A stretch of DNA of 64,000 nucleotides from Coprousia sp963931435 (GTDB lineage Bacteria; Actinomycetota; Coriobacteriia; Coriobacteriales; Coriobacteriaceae): the NCBI GenBank assembly GCA_963931435.1, contig OZ007012.1, forward strand, positions 1,488,001-1,552,000, read 5' to 3'. Under the pieces are notes generated by a model. The model was given only the letters and a program-made list of their open reading frames with translations. It searched no databases and had not been told where the DNA came from. Position 1 is the stretch's first letter. Each line of letters opens with the position of its first letter. The position numbers were made by a program, and so were the translations under genes. Shown here in pieces: positions 8,720-16,609 of the stretch.

Positions 8720-9406
8720 TTACACGCCCGTCGTGACGATGTACTCGAAGCCCGCCTGCTCGTACTCGCCCGAGATGCGGGCGCGCGGCAGGGCCATCGG
8801 ATCGTCGCCGATGCTCGCCCAGCTGTTGACCGTGGTGAACGCGCAGACGACGCCCGCGTCGGCGACCGCCTGCTCGGCCTCGTCCGTCACGTCGCCGAAC
8901 GGGTAGGCGAACGCCTGCGTGCCGCCGATGAGCTCCTGCGACTGCTTGATGTCGGCCGTGATCTGCTCGACCGTGAGCGCGCTGACGATGCCTCCATGCC
9001 CCACGGTGCCGCCGGCGCGATGCATATCGAACGAGTGCGACTGGAAGCTCACGTAGGGGCTCGCATGGGTCTTGACGGTCTCGGACCCGTCGCCGATGAG
9101 AAACGACGTCGCCGGTATGCGGTACTTCTCGAGCAGCGGGATGCCGATATCCAGAAAGCCCTGCTCGCCGTCATCGAAGGTGAGCGCCACGCTCCGCGCG
9201 GGCAGCGGAGCGCCGGGCCGCGTCCGCCGACCGCGCCGTCGATAATCGACCAGCCGCCGGAGAAGCGCCCGCGGGCCGAGCGCTCGCCGCGCGGGCTCCA
9301 CCCTGGCCCGGTCGCGCGCCCGCCGGACGCGGCACGTGCCGCGCCGGCTGGGGACGATTCGGTTTCCTCCTATCGCGCGGGCCCTCCATCGCATCCCCTT
9401 CCCCAC
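8720..9406 (-). CDS. polysaccharide deacetylase (NodB homology) with atypical N terminus
   Basis: Carbohydrate esterase family 4 enzyme, likely removing N- or O-acetyl groups from cell-wall glycans. The NodB domain is clear: metal-binding TFDDG (motif 1), QSHSFDMH (motif 2) and FAYPFG (motif 3). The first 75 residues are extremely Arg-rich and lack the signal peptide or membrane anchor expected of an exported deacetylase, so the 5' end may be degraded or frameshifted. GTG 9406 is chosen because AGGAGG lies 9 bases upstream; ATG 9427 and ATG 9394 are alternatives. It is divergent from the AlkD-type gene. The enzyme class is secure; whether the gene is functional is not. Confidence 0.7.
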   Translation of the reverse strand: MGKGMRWRARAIGGNRIVPSRRGTCRVRRARDRARVEPARRALGPRALLRRLVDYRRRGRRTRPGAPLPARSVALTFDDGEQGFLDIGIPLLEKYRIPATSFLIGDGSETVKTHASPYVSFQSHSFDMHRAGGTVGHGGIVSALTVEQITADIKQSQELIGGTQAFAYPFGDVTDEAEQAVADAGVVCAFTTVNSWASIGDDPMALPRARISGEYEQAGFEYIVTTGV

Positions 9407-9583
9407 ATCGATCAACCTCCTCAACATAAATGGCGCCCTCGGTGCCCGACGCCGAAGGCACCGGGCACCGAGGATGAGCTCCGGGCGGCGGGGAGGCGGC
9501 GGGGTAGTTCTTCTGGCGACGCATACATGGCATCACCCCGTGGTACATTGACCATGCAACCATGTTGTACCGGAAGGAAGCTC

Positions 9584-10288
9584 ATGAACGACACGGTAGA
9601 CCGCATCAGGCGCGAGCTCGAAGCGCTCGCCGACCCCACCTATCGCGATTTCCAAGCGAAGCTCGTACCGACCGTCGATTCCGCGCGCATTCTCGGTGTG
9701 CGCACGCCCGCGCTGCGCGCCTATGCCCGCGCGCTCGTCCGCGAGCGCCCCGACGAGGTGAGCGCCTTCCTTTCAGAGCTCCCCCACGAGACCTACGACG
9801 AGAACAACCTCCACGGCGAGTTCATCAGCCGCGTCGCCAAAACGCCCGCAGAGGCGTTCGCGCTGCTCGACGCCTTCCTTCCGCACGTCGACAACTGGGC
9901 TACCTGCGACCTCATCCGCGTACCCGCCTTCAAGCGCGACCTGCCGGCGGTACTCGAGCACATCCGCGACTGGATCGCCGCTGAGGCGGAATACATGGTG
10001 CGTTTCGGGGTGGTCCGGCTCATGGCGCTCTTCCTGGACGACGCTTTCGAGCCCGAGCAGCTCGCCTTGGTAGCCGCCATCGACCGCCCCGAGTACTACA
10101 TCAACATGGCACGCGCCTGGTACTTTTCGTTCGCCCTCATCAAGCAGCCAGCGGCGACGCTCCCCCTCTTTGAGCAGCGACCGATCGCGCTCGATAGCTG
10201 GACGCACAACAAGGCGCTCCAGAAAGCCCGCGAGAGCCGCCGCGCCACACCGGAGCAGAAGGCGCGCCTGCAGTCGCTCAAGGTGTAG
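9584..10288 (+). CDS. DNA alkylation repair protein, AlkD-like HEAT-repeat family
   Basis: 234-residue all-helical protein of the AlkC/AlkD group, which in characterised members removes alkylated purines from DNA. Family features visible are GVRTPALRAYAR near the N terminus, FLPHVDNWATCDL in the centre, the helical-repeat segment YMVRFGVVRLMALFLDD, and the C terminus SWTHNKALQKARESRR followed by EQKARLQSLKV. Many members annotated this way keep the fold but lack the catalytic Asp, so activity is unproven. Start at ATG 9584 behind GGAAGGAAG; the long open frame upstream is a shadow. The tail of a second copy survives at 16431-16523. Confidence 0.88.
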   Translation: MNDTVDRIRRELEALADPTYRDFQAKLVPTVDSARILGVRTPALRAYARALVRERPDEVSAFLSELPHETYDENNLHGEFISRVAKTPAEAFALLDAFLPHVDNWATCDLIRVPAFKRDLPAVLEHIRDWIAAEAEYMVRFGVVRLMALFLDDAFEPEQLALVAAIDRPEYYINMARAWYFSFALIKQPAATLPLFEQRPIALDSWTHNKALQKARESRRATPEQKARLQSLKV

Positions 10289-10475
10289 GCCGGGGACGCA
10301 AGTACCGCTGCCAGAGCACTTGCGCTGGCAGCCCCGGCCTCGCAGCGACCTCTGCCCGCACCGCGCGGGCACCCGGTCCCGCGGAGGGGGTAGACAAAAT
10401 TCCGCAACAAAGCCCCGCAAGAGAGCAGCGCGCTTCAAAGATACTATGGTAGAAAACCCTTCTAAAGGAGGATGT

Positions 10476-10829
10476 ATGCCGCGCAAGCCTATCGCCGATC
10501 TCTCGTTCTCGCAGATCTATCCCCTGCTCATGCAGAAAGCCGGGCGCAAAGGACGCACGCGCGCGGAGGTGGACGCCGTCACCTGCTGGCTCACCGGGTA
10601 CGACGAGGCCAGCCTTGCACGGCAGCTCGAACGCGACCTCACCTACCGAGAGTTCTTCGACGAGGCGCCCGCCCTCAATCCCAATCGCGTGCTCATCGCC
10701 GGCAAGATCTGCGGCGTGGACGTCTCCACCATCGAGGACCCCATCGAACAGAACGCACGCTACCTAGACAAACTCGTTGACGAGCTTGCCCGCGGCCGTG
10801 CGCTGGAGAAGGTGCTGCGCACACCATAG
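10476..10829 (+). CDS. DUF2200 family protein
   Basis: 117-residue soluble protein matching the DUF2200 pattern throughout: QIYPLLMQKAGRKGRTRAEV, then TCWLTGYDEASL, then LIAGKICGVDVSTIEDPI and YLDKLVDELARGRALEKVLR. Its function is unknown. The start is unambiguous: AAAGGAGG lies just before ATG 10476. A possible -10 (TACTAT) lies at 10442-10447. It stands alone, with the decay zone beginning after its stop. Confidence 0.88.
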   Translation: MPRKPIADLSFSQIYPLLMQKAGRKGRTRAEVDAVTCWLTGYDEASLARQLERDLTYREFFDEAPALNPNRVLIAGKICGVDVSTIEDPIEQNARYLDKLVDELARGRALEKVLRTP

Positions 10830-11282
10830 GCGATAGCGATGTCCGCCTTCAGCCCCCATCCTTTGGCTGCCAAGGGCCGTTCCACCGTTCATGCTGACGA
10901 ATCTGGTCAAATTGCCCCTCGAAAGAGTATGTTGACCCCGACTTGAGCTCTTCAATCATACGAGCACGGGACAAAAGGCCCTCCCTATCCGAACATAACC
11001 CCGCCCGCCACGCTCATTCCTGCGCTTGTATTGAGAGAAGGCCTGCCACACGAGCGTTCAGACAAGCCGTCCGACTTCCCACCTCGCCCCGTATTACCCT
11101 TTCGAAGGGCAATTTGACCATACCGGCAATTTACCGCGGCAGAAACGTCGCCCCGAATGTCCGCACACCGGTTTTCCAGGCGATGGGCGCACTCTTCTCC
11201 GACGCGGCCAGGCGTTCCTTCTCGAACGAGCTGCTTGTCGCGGCAGAACACCTCGCGACCTCGCACGCCCGCATCAAGAGCG
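10830..11282. other. non-coding stretch with a pair of inverted repeats
   Basis: No convincing gene is present; the long open frames here lack ribosome sites and family features. The notable content is an imperfect inverted repeat. GGTCAAATTGCCCCTCGAAA begins near 10897, and its complement (GGTCAAATTGCCCTTCGAAA on the minus strand) lies near 11100-11124. Together they bound an element of about 228 bases. Confidence 0.5.
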
Positions 11283-11399
11283 GTGCAGGCAGCAGAAGCC
11301 AAGCTCGCCAGCTTCGCGGTATGGGCCCTGTTTTATCTCGGCCTCTCAACCGTGGAGCGGCTGATCTACGCGCTTGTTCGCCGCAGTGCATTCTCATAG
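11283..11399 (+). pseudogene. possible membrane-protein C-terminal remnant
   Basis: One frame here reads AEAKLASFAVWALFYLGLST followed by VERLIYALVRR and a stop, a plausible amphipathic plus transmembrane tail. It has no credible start, ribosome site or upstream domain. It may be the end of a decayed gene; chance is also possible. Confidence 0.25.
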
Positions 11400-11409
11400 A
11401 GGGTTGCCA

Positions 11410-11437
11410 GGAACGCGTCCCCACCAACCAACGAAGC
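11410..11437 (+). repeat. short intergenic repeat, partial copy 3
   Basis: GGAACGCGTCCCCACCAACC matches the 17190-17210 copy (GGAACACGTCCCCAACCAAC) at nearly every position, followed by ACGAAG. It lies just downstream of the truncated PH-domain gene's stop and has no paired arm. Confidence 0.5.
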
Positions 11438-11444
11438 CGGACGC

Positions 11445-12176
11445 CTAGTCGCGCGGGCGATACCACGTCAGAAGCTCGTTCGTCGCATCAGCGGATAGGT
11501 CGCGCACCTCAAGGCCGTCCGCAGCGCTCGCAGCAGTACGCACGGAAAGCGTAGCCACCCCCGCGCGCCGCTGGAAGGGGTTGGCGCGCACCTCCATGCG
11601 CTGCAGGCGCGTGCGGGGCGCGATCGCGGTGAGGCGCGTGAAGCCGCCGGTGATGAGCACCAGCTCACGGGCAGTATGCCCGTAGCGCGCCGCGCCCCAG
11701 GCGCGCAGCGCGTCCACGACGAGGCCCACGAGCAGCACCATGCCCAAGACAACTGCAGCAACGAGGAGCGGCCGCAGCAACCACCCCGCGCTTGCGAGCA
11801 GGCCGGAGAAACCGAAAAGCCAATGCGCACCGAAGAAGATCGCCGTCGCAAACGGCCACCAGACCACCGCGCGCACCACGGCGCGCCGACGCGCGGCAGC
11901 ACCCAAGCGCCCCAGGCTCACGCGACCAAGGGCGCCCGCGTAGTCCGGCAGCACCTCGGCAAGAAAGGAGTCGAGCTCGTCCATGCGGATGAACGGGTGC
12001 AGCAGCACGCTGCCCGAGGACTCGCCGTCGTTCTCGCCGGGAGCGGCAACCACCTGCGCCGTGACCTCGGCATACCCGATGACCTGGCGAATGATGCCCT
12101 GCCGTATCGCCACGTACTGCACGCGCCCCACGGCGAGCGCGCGCGACGAGCGCGAAAGCACATACCGCCCCGGTTA
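11445..12176 (-). pseudogene. 5'-truncated PH-domain (YdbT-like) membrane protein
   Basis: The readable part is about 240 residues: the end of one bacterial PH-like domain (GRYVLSRSSRALAVGRVQYV), two hydrophobic segments (WPFATAIFFGAHWLFGFSG and PLLVAAVVLGMVLLVGLVV), then a second PH-like domain (RELVLITGGFTRLTAIAPRT, RLQRMEVRANPFQRRAGVAT). The usual YdbT layout has more PH domains and an N-terminal membrane part. Here the frame meets a TAA at 12174-12176 in the middle of a domain, only about 50 bases from the next gene. A GTG at 12161 could start translation but has no ribosome site. I read it as the 3' half of a deleted gene. Confidence 0.6.
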
Positions 12177-12224
12177 TCGCGCACCCCCGATGCCCGCTTG
12201 CCCGTCCGCAAGCAGGGGCTTCAA

Positions 12225-14726
12225 TCAGGCCGAGAGCAGGCTTGGGTCGATGTAGTCGGAGAGCAGCGTGTCGGCCATCCACGACGAGTTGTACGAGCGG
12301 CCCTGGAGCGCCGGGTCGTCCTGGGCGAGCATCAGGTACTCGTCGGACGAGGTGGTGTTGGACTGGTCGCCCGGGTCGTTCCAGGTCGGGTCGACCACGA
12401 CCCAGCTGCCGTCGATGTTCACGAGATTCCAGGCGTGGTCGGTCGCGTAGACGCCGGGCTGCGGTGGCACGTTGCCGGACGCGTACACCGACTCGAGCCC
12501 GGCGCGGTCAGCGAGGAGCTTGAAGGTCTGCGCGTAGCCGGAGCAGATCGAGCCGCCGTCGAGGATGAGGGTGCGCACGGTGGACGGGTCCTGGGTCGCG
12601 GCGTCCATCGAGAAGCTCCCGGAGCTGATGGCGTCGTAGTTGTACCAGAGGTTCTCGGCGATGTAGTCGTTGATGGCGCGCACCTTGTCGGCGTCGGACA
12701 TGCCGTCGGTGATGATGCCCGCGACGATCTCGTCGGCCTTGTCGCTCACCTGCTGGCGCTGCTCGTTCAGGACGTCCTGGTCGTTGACTTGCTCCCACGG
12801 GGTCAGGCTGGTGACGGTGAGGAGCATCCTGCCGTCGCGGCGCGTTACCTGGTAGGTGGGGTTGCCGTTGAAGATGAGCGGGTTCTGGGCGCATGCCTCG
12901 AAGAGCGCGTCCGCGACGTTCGTGGTGCCGGACGCGTTGGCGTAGTCGGTGACGTCGATGAAGGTGTTGCCCGCGAGCAGGTTGGCCGCGATGTAGCGCA
13001 CGAGGTCGGATGAGGCGTTGACCTCGTAGGGCACGTCGGGCATCGTGGTGGAGGGCTGCTGGCTCGCCTGGACGGCGTCCCAGTCGATGCCATCCTCGGC
13101 GTCGATGCGCGTGGGGATGCCCGACGGCGGGTTCTCGCGCTGGAGCTCGTCGAGCGCCTGCGTGGCCGCCTGCTTGACCGACTCGATGCCGCCCGGCCAG
13201 TACGGCGCGAGCACGCCCAGCTCACCGGAGAGCGCGGTGCCCGGCACCGTGTAGGGGATCACGTACATGTCGACGTTGCCCGTGGTGAGGTGCTGCTCGT
13301 CCGGGCCGTACGTGAGGTACTCGTTGTCGGTCCGCGCGTTGTCGTAGTCGAGCTGGAGGCGCTGGATGCCCACCGTGCCGTCGGCCATGGAGACGTACTC
13401 GAACAGGCGCCACTTCATGTAGCCCACCGGGTCGGTGGCCTGGTCGGGCTCGGTGTCCGATCCCTGGTATATGAGCGCGGTGTAGGTCGCCGAGTCGATC
13501 GGCATCTTGCCCAAGAGGTCGTTTATGTTCCGGAAGTCGAAGGGCGACTGCTCGTCGTCGGGGCCGACCGCGATGACCGAGACGGACGCGTCCTTGACGT
13601 GCTCGGCGTTGGGGACGTAGTCGGCGACCTCGAGGCCCTGCTGCCCGGCGGCGGCGTCCTGGCGGTTTTCGAGGATCTCGTCCTCGGATTCACCGACGAG
13701 CAGCTCGTCGAAGCGGCTGTTCTGCTGGAAGGTCCCTGCGACGCCGTCGTCCTGCATCATTTGGTTGAACTCGGCGGAATCGGCGTCGTAGTCGGCCGTG
13801 TCGATCGAGGTGTCCTGCGTCGAGGCGAGCAGGTCGTAGGTGTAGCGGTCGAGGGAGCTCGTCGATGTCTCGTCGACGGCCGACAGGTAGACCTCGTAGT
13901 GGTCGGCCCCCTCGACCGGGTCCCACGAGACCGAGAGCGTGCCGGTCCCGGTCACGCTGATCTGCACGTTATCCGGCTCGGCGAGCGCGTCCTCGTCCTT
14001 GTCGACGTCGTTGGCGACCGTGAAGTAGGTGACCTCGGGCTTGTCGAGCTTCTCGCCGTCCGAGCCTATGTAGCGGACCAGGTAGTAGCCGCCGAAGCCG
14101 TACCAGCGCCCGAGCGGGACGAACTCGTCGGACTCGGCGTCGTCGAGGTGGAAGATGTCGATCGCGTCGGTGTCGTTGCCGTTCTCGTCGCGCACGCGGG
14201 GGTCGGCGGGCGACACGTAGAGGGCGTTCTCCCCGTCGTCGCTCTCGAACATCGAGACCGTCGTCGGGAACTCGTGCGAGAACGAGCTGTCGGTGTAGAC
14301 GCGCACGGCGTCGTAGGGGTTCGTGTTGCCGATCTGGTCGAAGCTGTCGAAGGTCATGTCGATGCCGTCGTCGAGCGGGAACTCGAACTCGTAGCAGTCG
14401 TCGAGGTCGAGCTGGGCCTCCTGCAGGCTGTACTTATCGGGGTCGAGGGCGCTGTAGTACGCCGGCCCGCCCGACGCTCCCGCGCCGCCGCCGGAGCCAC
14501 CGGAACCGCCCGAGACCATGGGGAGGACGACGAAAATGCCGAGCACGGCGACCAGCACGACCACGACCGCTACCGCCACGGCGATCGGCAACACGCGCCG
14601 CTTGGGGCCAGGGGGCGTCGGAGATGCGGGCGCCTTGTCGGAGCTGGGGTCGTCGAGCTTGGCTCCACACGCCGGGCAAAATCTCGCATCGTCGGAGATG
14701 GGCTGGTTGCAGTGAGGGCAGAGCAT
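12225..14726 (-). CDS. zinc-ribbon, membrane-anchored transglutaminase-like protein
   Basis: 833-residue protein. Residues 1-25 form a zinc ribbon (CPHC and CPAC pairs), followed by a Pro-rich linker and one transmembrane helix at about 47-70, so most of the protein lies outside the cell. A Gly/Ser spacer leads to a long acidic region with a fibronectin-like stretch (VSWDPVEGADHYEVYLS). Near the C terminus is a transglutaminase/protease-like domain with a complete candidate triad: Cys728 in GGSICSGYA, His764 in TDHAWNL and Asp779 in VVDPTW. Such surface proteins may crosslink or cleave cell-wall or matrix proteins; the substrate is unknown. ATG 14726 follows GGGAGGCAAC. It is the only apparently intact gene in the decay zone. 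Confidence 0.85.
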   Translation of the reverse strand: MLCPHCNQPISDDARFCPACGAKLDDPSSDKAPASPTPPGPKRRVLPIAVAVAVVVVLVAVLGIFVVLPMVSGGSGGSGGGAGASGGPAYYSALDPDKYSLQEAQLDLDDCYEFEFPLDDGIDMTFDSFDQIGNTNPYDAVRVYTDSSFSHEFPTTVSMFESDDGENALYVSPADPRVRDENGNDTDAIDIFHLDDAESDEFVPLGRWYGFGGYYLVRYIGSDGEKLDKPEVTYFTVANDVDKDEDALAEPDNVQISVTGTGTLSVSWDPVEGADHYEVYLSAVDETSTSSLDRYTYDLLASTQDTSIDTADYDADSAEFNQMMQDDGVAGTFQQNSRFDELLVGESEDEILENRQDAAAGQQGLEVADYVPNAEHVKDASVSVIAVGPDDEQSPFDFRNINDLLGKMPIDSATYTALIYQGSDTEPDQATDPVGYMKWRLFEYVSMADGTVGIQRLQLDYDNARTDNEYLTYGPDEQHLTTGNVDMYVIPYTVPGTALSGELGVLAPYWPGGIESVKQAATQALDELQRENPPSGIPTRIDAEDGIDWDAVQASQQPSTTMPDVPYEVNASSDLVRYIAANLLAGNTFIDVTDYANASGTTNVADALFEACAQNPLIFNGNPTYQVTRRDGRMLLTVTSLTPWEQVNDQDVLNEQRQQVSDKADEIVAGIITDGMSDADKVRAINDYIAENLWYNYDAISSGSFSMDAATQDPSTVRTLILDGGSICSGYAQTFKLLADRAGLESVYASGNVPPQPGVYATDHAWNLVNIDGSWVVVDPTWNDPGDQSNTTSSDEYLMLAQDDPALQGRSYNSSWMADTLLSDYIDPSLLSA

Positions 14727-14961
14727 GTTGCCTCCCTAGGTCGTCTGGCTGTTCCCATTGTATTCCGCCGTCGCGAGCTCCCCCGCGTGTTTTGGAAACC
14801 TTTACGCAGCGTTCCGCATGGGAAGCAGACACCCTACTCGCAGATATGGCGAACGTAATGGCATCGCCACGATATGGGTACCGGGAGAGCCTTACCTCTA
14901 TACCCGCATCACGATCAGGCACGGATTGCGTCGCGAAGGATACGGGCGCCGAATCGACCCA

Positions 14962-15204
14962 TTAGAGAACAGCGGCAACCTGCGACCAGGGCTTGATCTT
15001 CTTAAGCTCAGGCTCTAGCTTACGCCGAGCAGCCTCGATGTCGTATGCCGCCTGAGCGCGAAGCCAGTATCCATCAGAGAGCCCGAAGAAGCGGCACAGC
15101 CGAAGATCGGTGTCCGCGGTAACAGAGCGCCGTCCTAGCACGATCTGTCCAATGCGCTGCGCAGGGATGCCCGTCTCCTTCGCTAGGCGATACTGGGGCA
15201 GTCC
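14962..15204 (-). pseudogene. HigA-type antitoxin remnant lacking its 5' end
   Basis: The minus strand reads QYRLAKETGIPAQRIGQIVL followed by GRRSVTADTDLRLCRFFGLS and an acidic/basic tail ending SQVAAVL before a TAA. This is the helix-turn-helix core and C terminus of a HigA/VapI-type antitoxin, whose normal partner is a HigB RNase. No ATG, GTG or TTG start precedes it in frame, and the coding match stops near 15204, where another gene's fragment begins on the opposite strand. No HigB toxin gene is nearby. It is too short for any listed ORF because it has no start. The family identity is strong; the pseudogene status follows from the missing start. Confidence 0.65.
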
Positions 15205-15471
15205 TATCCCGACTTCCAGCGGCTCGTCCTTCTGGCCGACTACTACGAGATGAGCCTCGACGAGCTCGTAAGGGGCGTCGACGTGGGAGACGTGCGCGCC
15301 CTCAACGAGTCCGAGAAGCAGATCTCCTCGATCTACGCGGACGTGGAGCGGGGCAAGGAGGCCGTCTCCCGGGCCTGGCGGGCGTTTCTTGTCGTCGGGT
15401 GCATTGTCCTGGCGCTCTTCGCCTTGGTGGTGGCCTACGGGGTGGCGAGCGGGGGCCTCTTTGTGAGGTAG
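15202..15471 (+). pseudogene. C-terminal fragment of an XRE-family regulator with membrane tail
   Basis: From 15202 the plus strand reads SYPDFQRLVLLADYYEMSLD followed by ELVRGVD, the standard end of an XRE helix-turn-helix domain. A linker and one transmembrane helix follow (FLVVGCIVLALFALVVAYGV). The DNA-recognition helices that should precede SYPDFQ are missing; a TAG lies in frame at 15184-15186. An ATG at 15250 could give 73 residues, but that would start inside the domain. The fragment abuts the HigA remnant head to head at about 15200, and its 3' end overlaps the stop region of the minus-strand GNAT gene. Confidence 0.6.
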
Positions 15472-15851
15472 GCGCCCTCGTCATTCCCGCCGAGCGGGAA
15501 CGCCATCACGGCCTCCCCGTCGTCGCCGGAGACTTCCCGGAAGCCGAGCCTCTCGTAGAGTCGCGCGGCGGGGTTGGAGCGCTGAACCGAGAGCGACAGT
15601 GCGGGGCAGCCGAGCCCGGAGCACCACCCGATGAGGGCGGAGAGCAGCGCGGTCCCCACCCCGCAGCCGCGATGACCGGGCAGGACGGAGACGGCGAGCT
15701 CCGGCACGCCGTCCCCCGCGAAGCCGTAGCCGCGCATGAGGCGCGCCCAGGCGGCCCCCACGACCTCGCCGCCCTCCTCGGCGCAGACAGCGGCGTCGCC
15801 AGTTCGGCCGAAGCCCTCGACGTAGGCGCGCAGCGCCGGGTCCGCGGTCAC
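15435..15851 (-). CDS. GNAT N-acetyltransferase, probably N-terminally shortened
   Basis: 138-residue GNAT-fold protein: central strand AAVCAEEGGEVVGAAWARLM, strand ELAVSVLPGHRGCGVGTALL carrying the acetyl-CoA loop, then SLSVQRSNPAARLYERLGF. The substrate is not predictable. Related proteins carry about 40 more residues before ADPALRAYVEGFGRTGD; here a TAG (the stop of the upstream membrane protein, in the same frame) lies eight codons before GTG 15851. The gene therefore begins inside the usual first helix region and may be non-functional, or the missing part may have been replaced. It shares 37 bases with the convergent XRE fragment. Confidence 0.6.
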   Translation of the reverse strand: MTADPALRAYVEGFGRTGDAAVCAEEGGEVVGAAWARLMRGYGFAGDGVPELAVSVLPGHRGCGVGTALLSALIGWCSGLGCPALSLSVQRSNPAARLYERLGFREVSGDDGEAVMAFPLGGNDEGAYLTKRPPLATP

Positions 15852-15869
15852 GGAGCGCGGCGGGCGCGC

Positions 15870-16196
15870 CTACGCCATGCGCGAGCGACGGGCGATGAGG
15901 ATAGCCGCGTCCGCCGTGAGAAGCACGATGCCGTAGGCGAGCTGGAGACAGTTGGCAACGCGCACCCAGCCGTCCTCGACCATCCAGGGACACAGCACGC
16001 CGAAGGCGTTGAGAGCGACGAACAGCATGATGAAGGCGGCGAGGGCCGCGACGGAGACGACCCTGCGGCCGCGTTCGTCGCGCCCCTCGCGGGAGAACCA
16101 ATACGCCAGGAAGATCACGAACAGCACCACGCCGACGCCCACGTTGGCCTTGAGCGCGACCGAGCTGTCGAGCAGCGCGACGAACGCGTCCATCAT
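15870..16196 (-). CDS. small three-helix membrane protein
   Basis: 108-residue protein with three hydrophobic stretches: GVGVVLFVIFLAYWF, VVSVAALAAFIMLFVALNAF and LQLAYGIVLLTADAAILIA. A basic loop (REGRDERGRR) follows the first. I do not recognise a family. Start at ATG 16196 (or 16193) behind GGAAGAGGGG. The stop is 18 bases before the shortened GNAT gene in the same frame, so the two could have been one transcript. Confidence 0.65.
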   Translation of the reverse strand: MMDAFVALLDSSVALKANVGVGVVLFVIFLAYWFSREGRDERGRRVVSVAALAAFIMLFVALNAFGVLCPWMVEDGWVRVANCLQLAYGIVLLTADAAILIARRSRMA

Positions 16197-16265
16197 CCCC
16201 TCTTCCTACGAGAAGCCTTTTTTGCGTCCTTATTATTCCATCGCCCTGTGCCCCGAGCAAACCAA

Positions 16266-16302
16266 AACGGGTTGAAACGTACCCGGCCCTATCCAACCCG
16301 TT
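16266..16302. repeat. short palindromic intergenic repeat, copy 4
   Basis: AACGGGTTG at 16266-16274 is perfectly complemented by CAACCCGTT at 16294-16302. A further half-copy (CCCCATCCAACCTGTTACGA) follows to about 16325. The AACCNRTTACGA end resembles the right part of the 17176 copy. Confidence 0.5.
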
Positions 16303-16319
16303 AGTCCCCATCCAACCTG

Positions 16320-16424
16320 TTACGAGAGGGCTACCTGCACCACCTGAACGAGCGCCCAGGCGCAGAGCAGCACGGCGTCGACGCTCGCAAGGGCGCTCAC
16401 GGCCCGCACGCCGGCGGTGCGGCG
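16320..16424 (-). pseudogene. possible membrane-tail remnant
   Basis: The minus strand reads RAVSALASVDAVLLCAWALV followed by QVVQVALS and a stop, a plausible transmembrane tail. The open frame continues to 16568, but its first half is merely antisense to the AlkD remnant and runs into the GntR promoter. A fragment of an unidentified membrane-protein gene is the likeliest reading. Confidence 0.25.
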
Positions 16425-16430
16425 CGCGCG

Positions 16431-16523
16431 GCGCTTCGGAAGGCGCATGAGAGCCGCCGCATCTCCCCTGCTCAGAAGGCCTATCTGCAGACGCTCAAGC
16501 GCCCGCGGGCGGCGCGCGGATAA
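16431..16523 (+). pseudogene. 3'-terminal remnant of a second AlkD-like gene
   Basis: The plus strand reads ALRKAHESRRISPAQKAYLQ followed by TLKR, then a short run to a TAA at 16521. It aligns over its whole length with the C terminus of the intact AlkD-like protein at 9584-10288 (ALQKARESRRATPEQKARLQ, SLK), with matching codons at most positions. Nothing upstream continues the match, so only about 25 codons survive. Confidence 0.6.
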
Positions 16524-16562
16524 AAAATCGATCCGTCCAACCGACTTTAGGCCAAAAAACAC

Positions 16563-16590
16563 TTGCACTGTGTATAGGTGAGTATATACT
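16563..16590 (+). promoter_or_regulatory. promoter of the GntR-ABC operon
   Basis: TTGCAC at 16563-16568 and TATACT at 16585-16590 are separated by 16 bases, a good sigma-70-type promoter. The -10 overlaps the first GTATATAC palindrome, so bound repressor would block RNA polymerase. The leader to the TTG start is about 130 bases. Confidence 0.65.
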
Positions 16591-16609
16591 GTAGCTATCG
16601 GGTATATAC
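16582..16609. promoter_or_regulatory. candidate GntR (YtrA-type) operator pair
   Basis: The perfect palindrome GTATATAC occurs at 16582-16589 and again at 16602-16609, with centres 20 bases (two helical turns) apart. A GTGTATA half-site lies at 16570-16576. The position over and just after the -10 box fits autorepression by the adjacent GntR protein. Confidence 0.55.

Noticed and set aside
10943..11554. 203-codon plus-strand open frame
   Set aside because: No ribosome site or recognisable domain; it crosses the inverted repeats and overlaps the real minus-strand PH-domain remnant.
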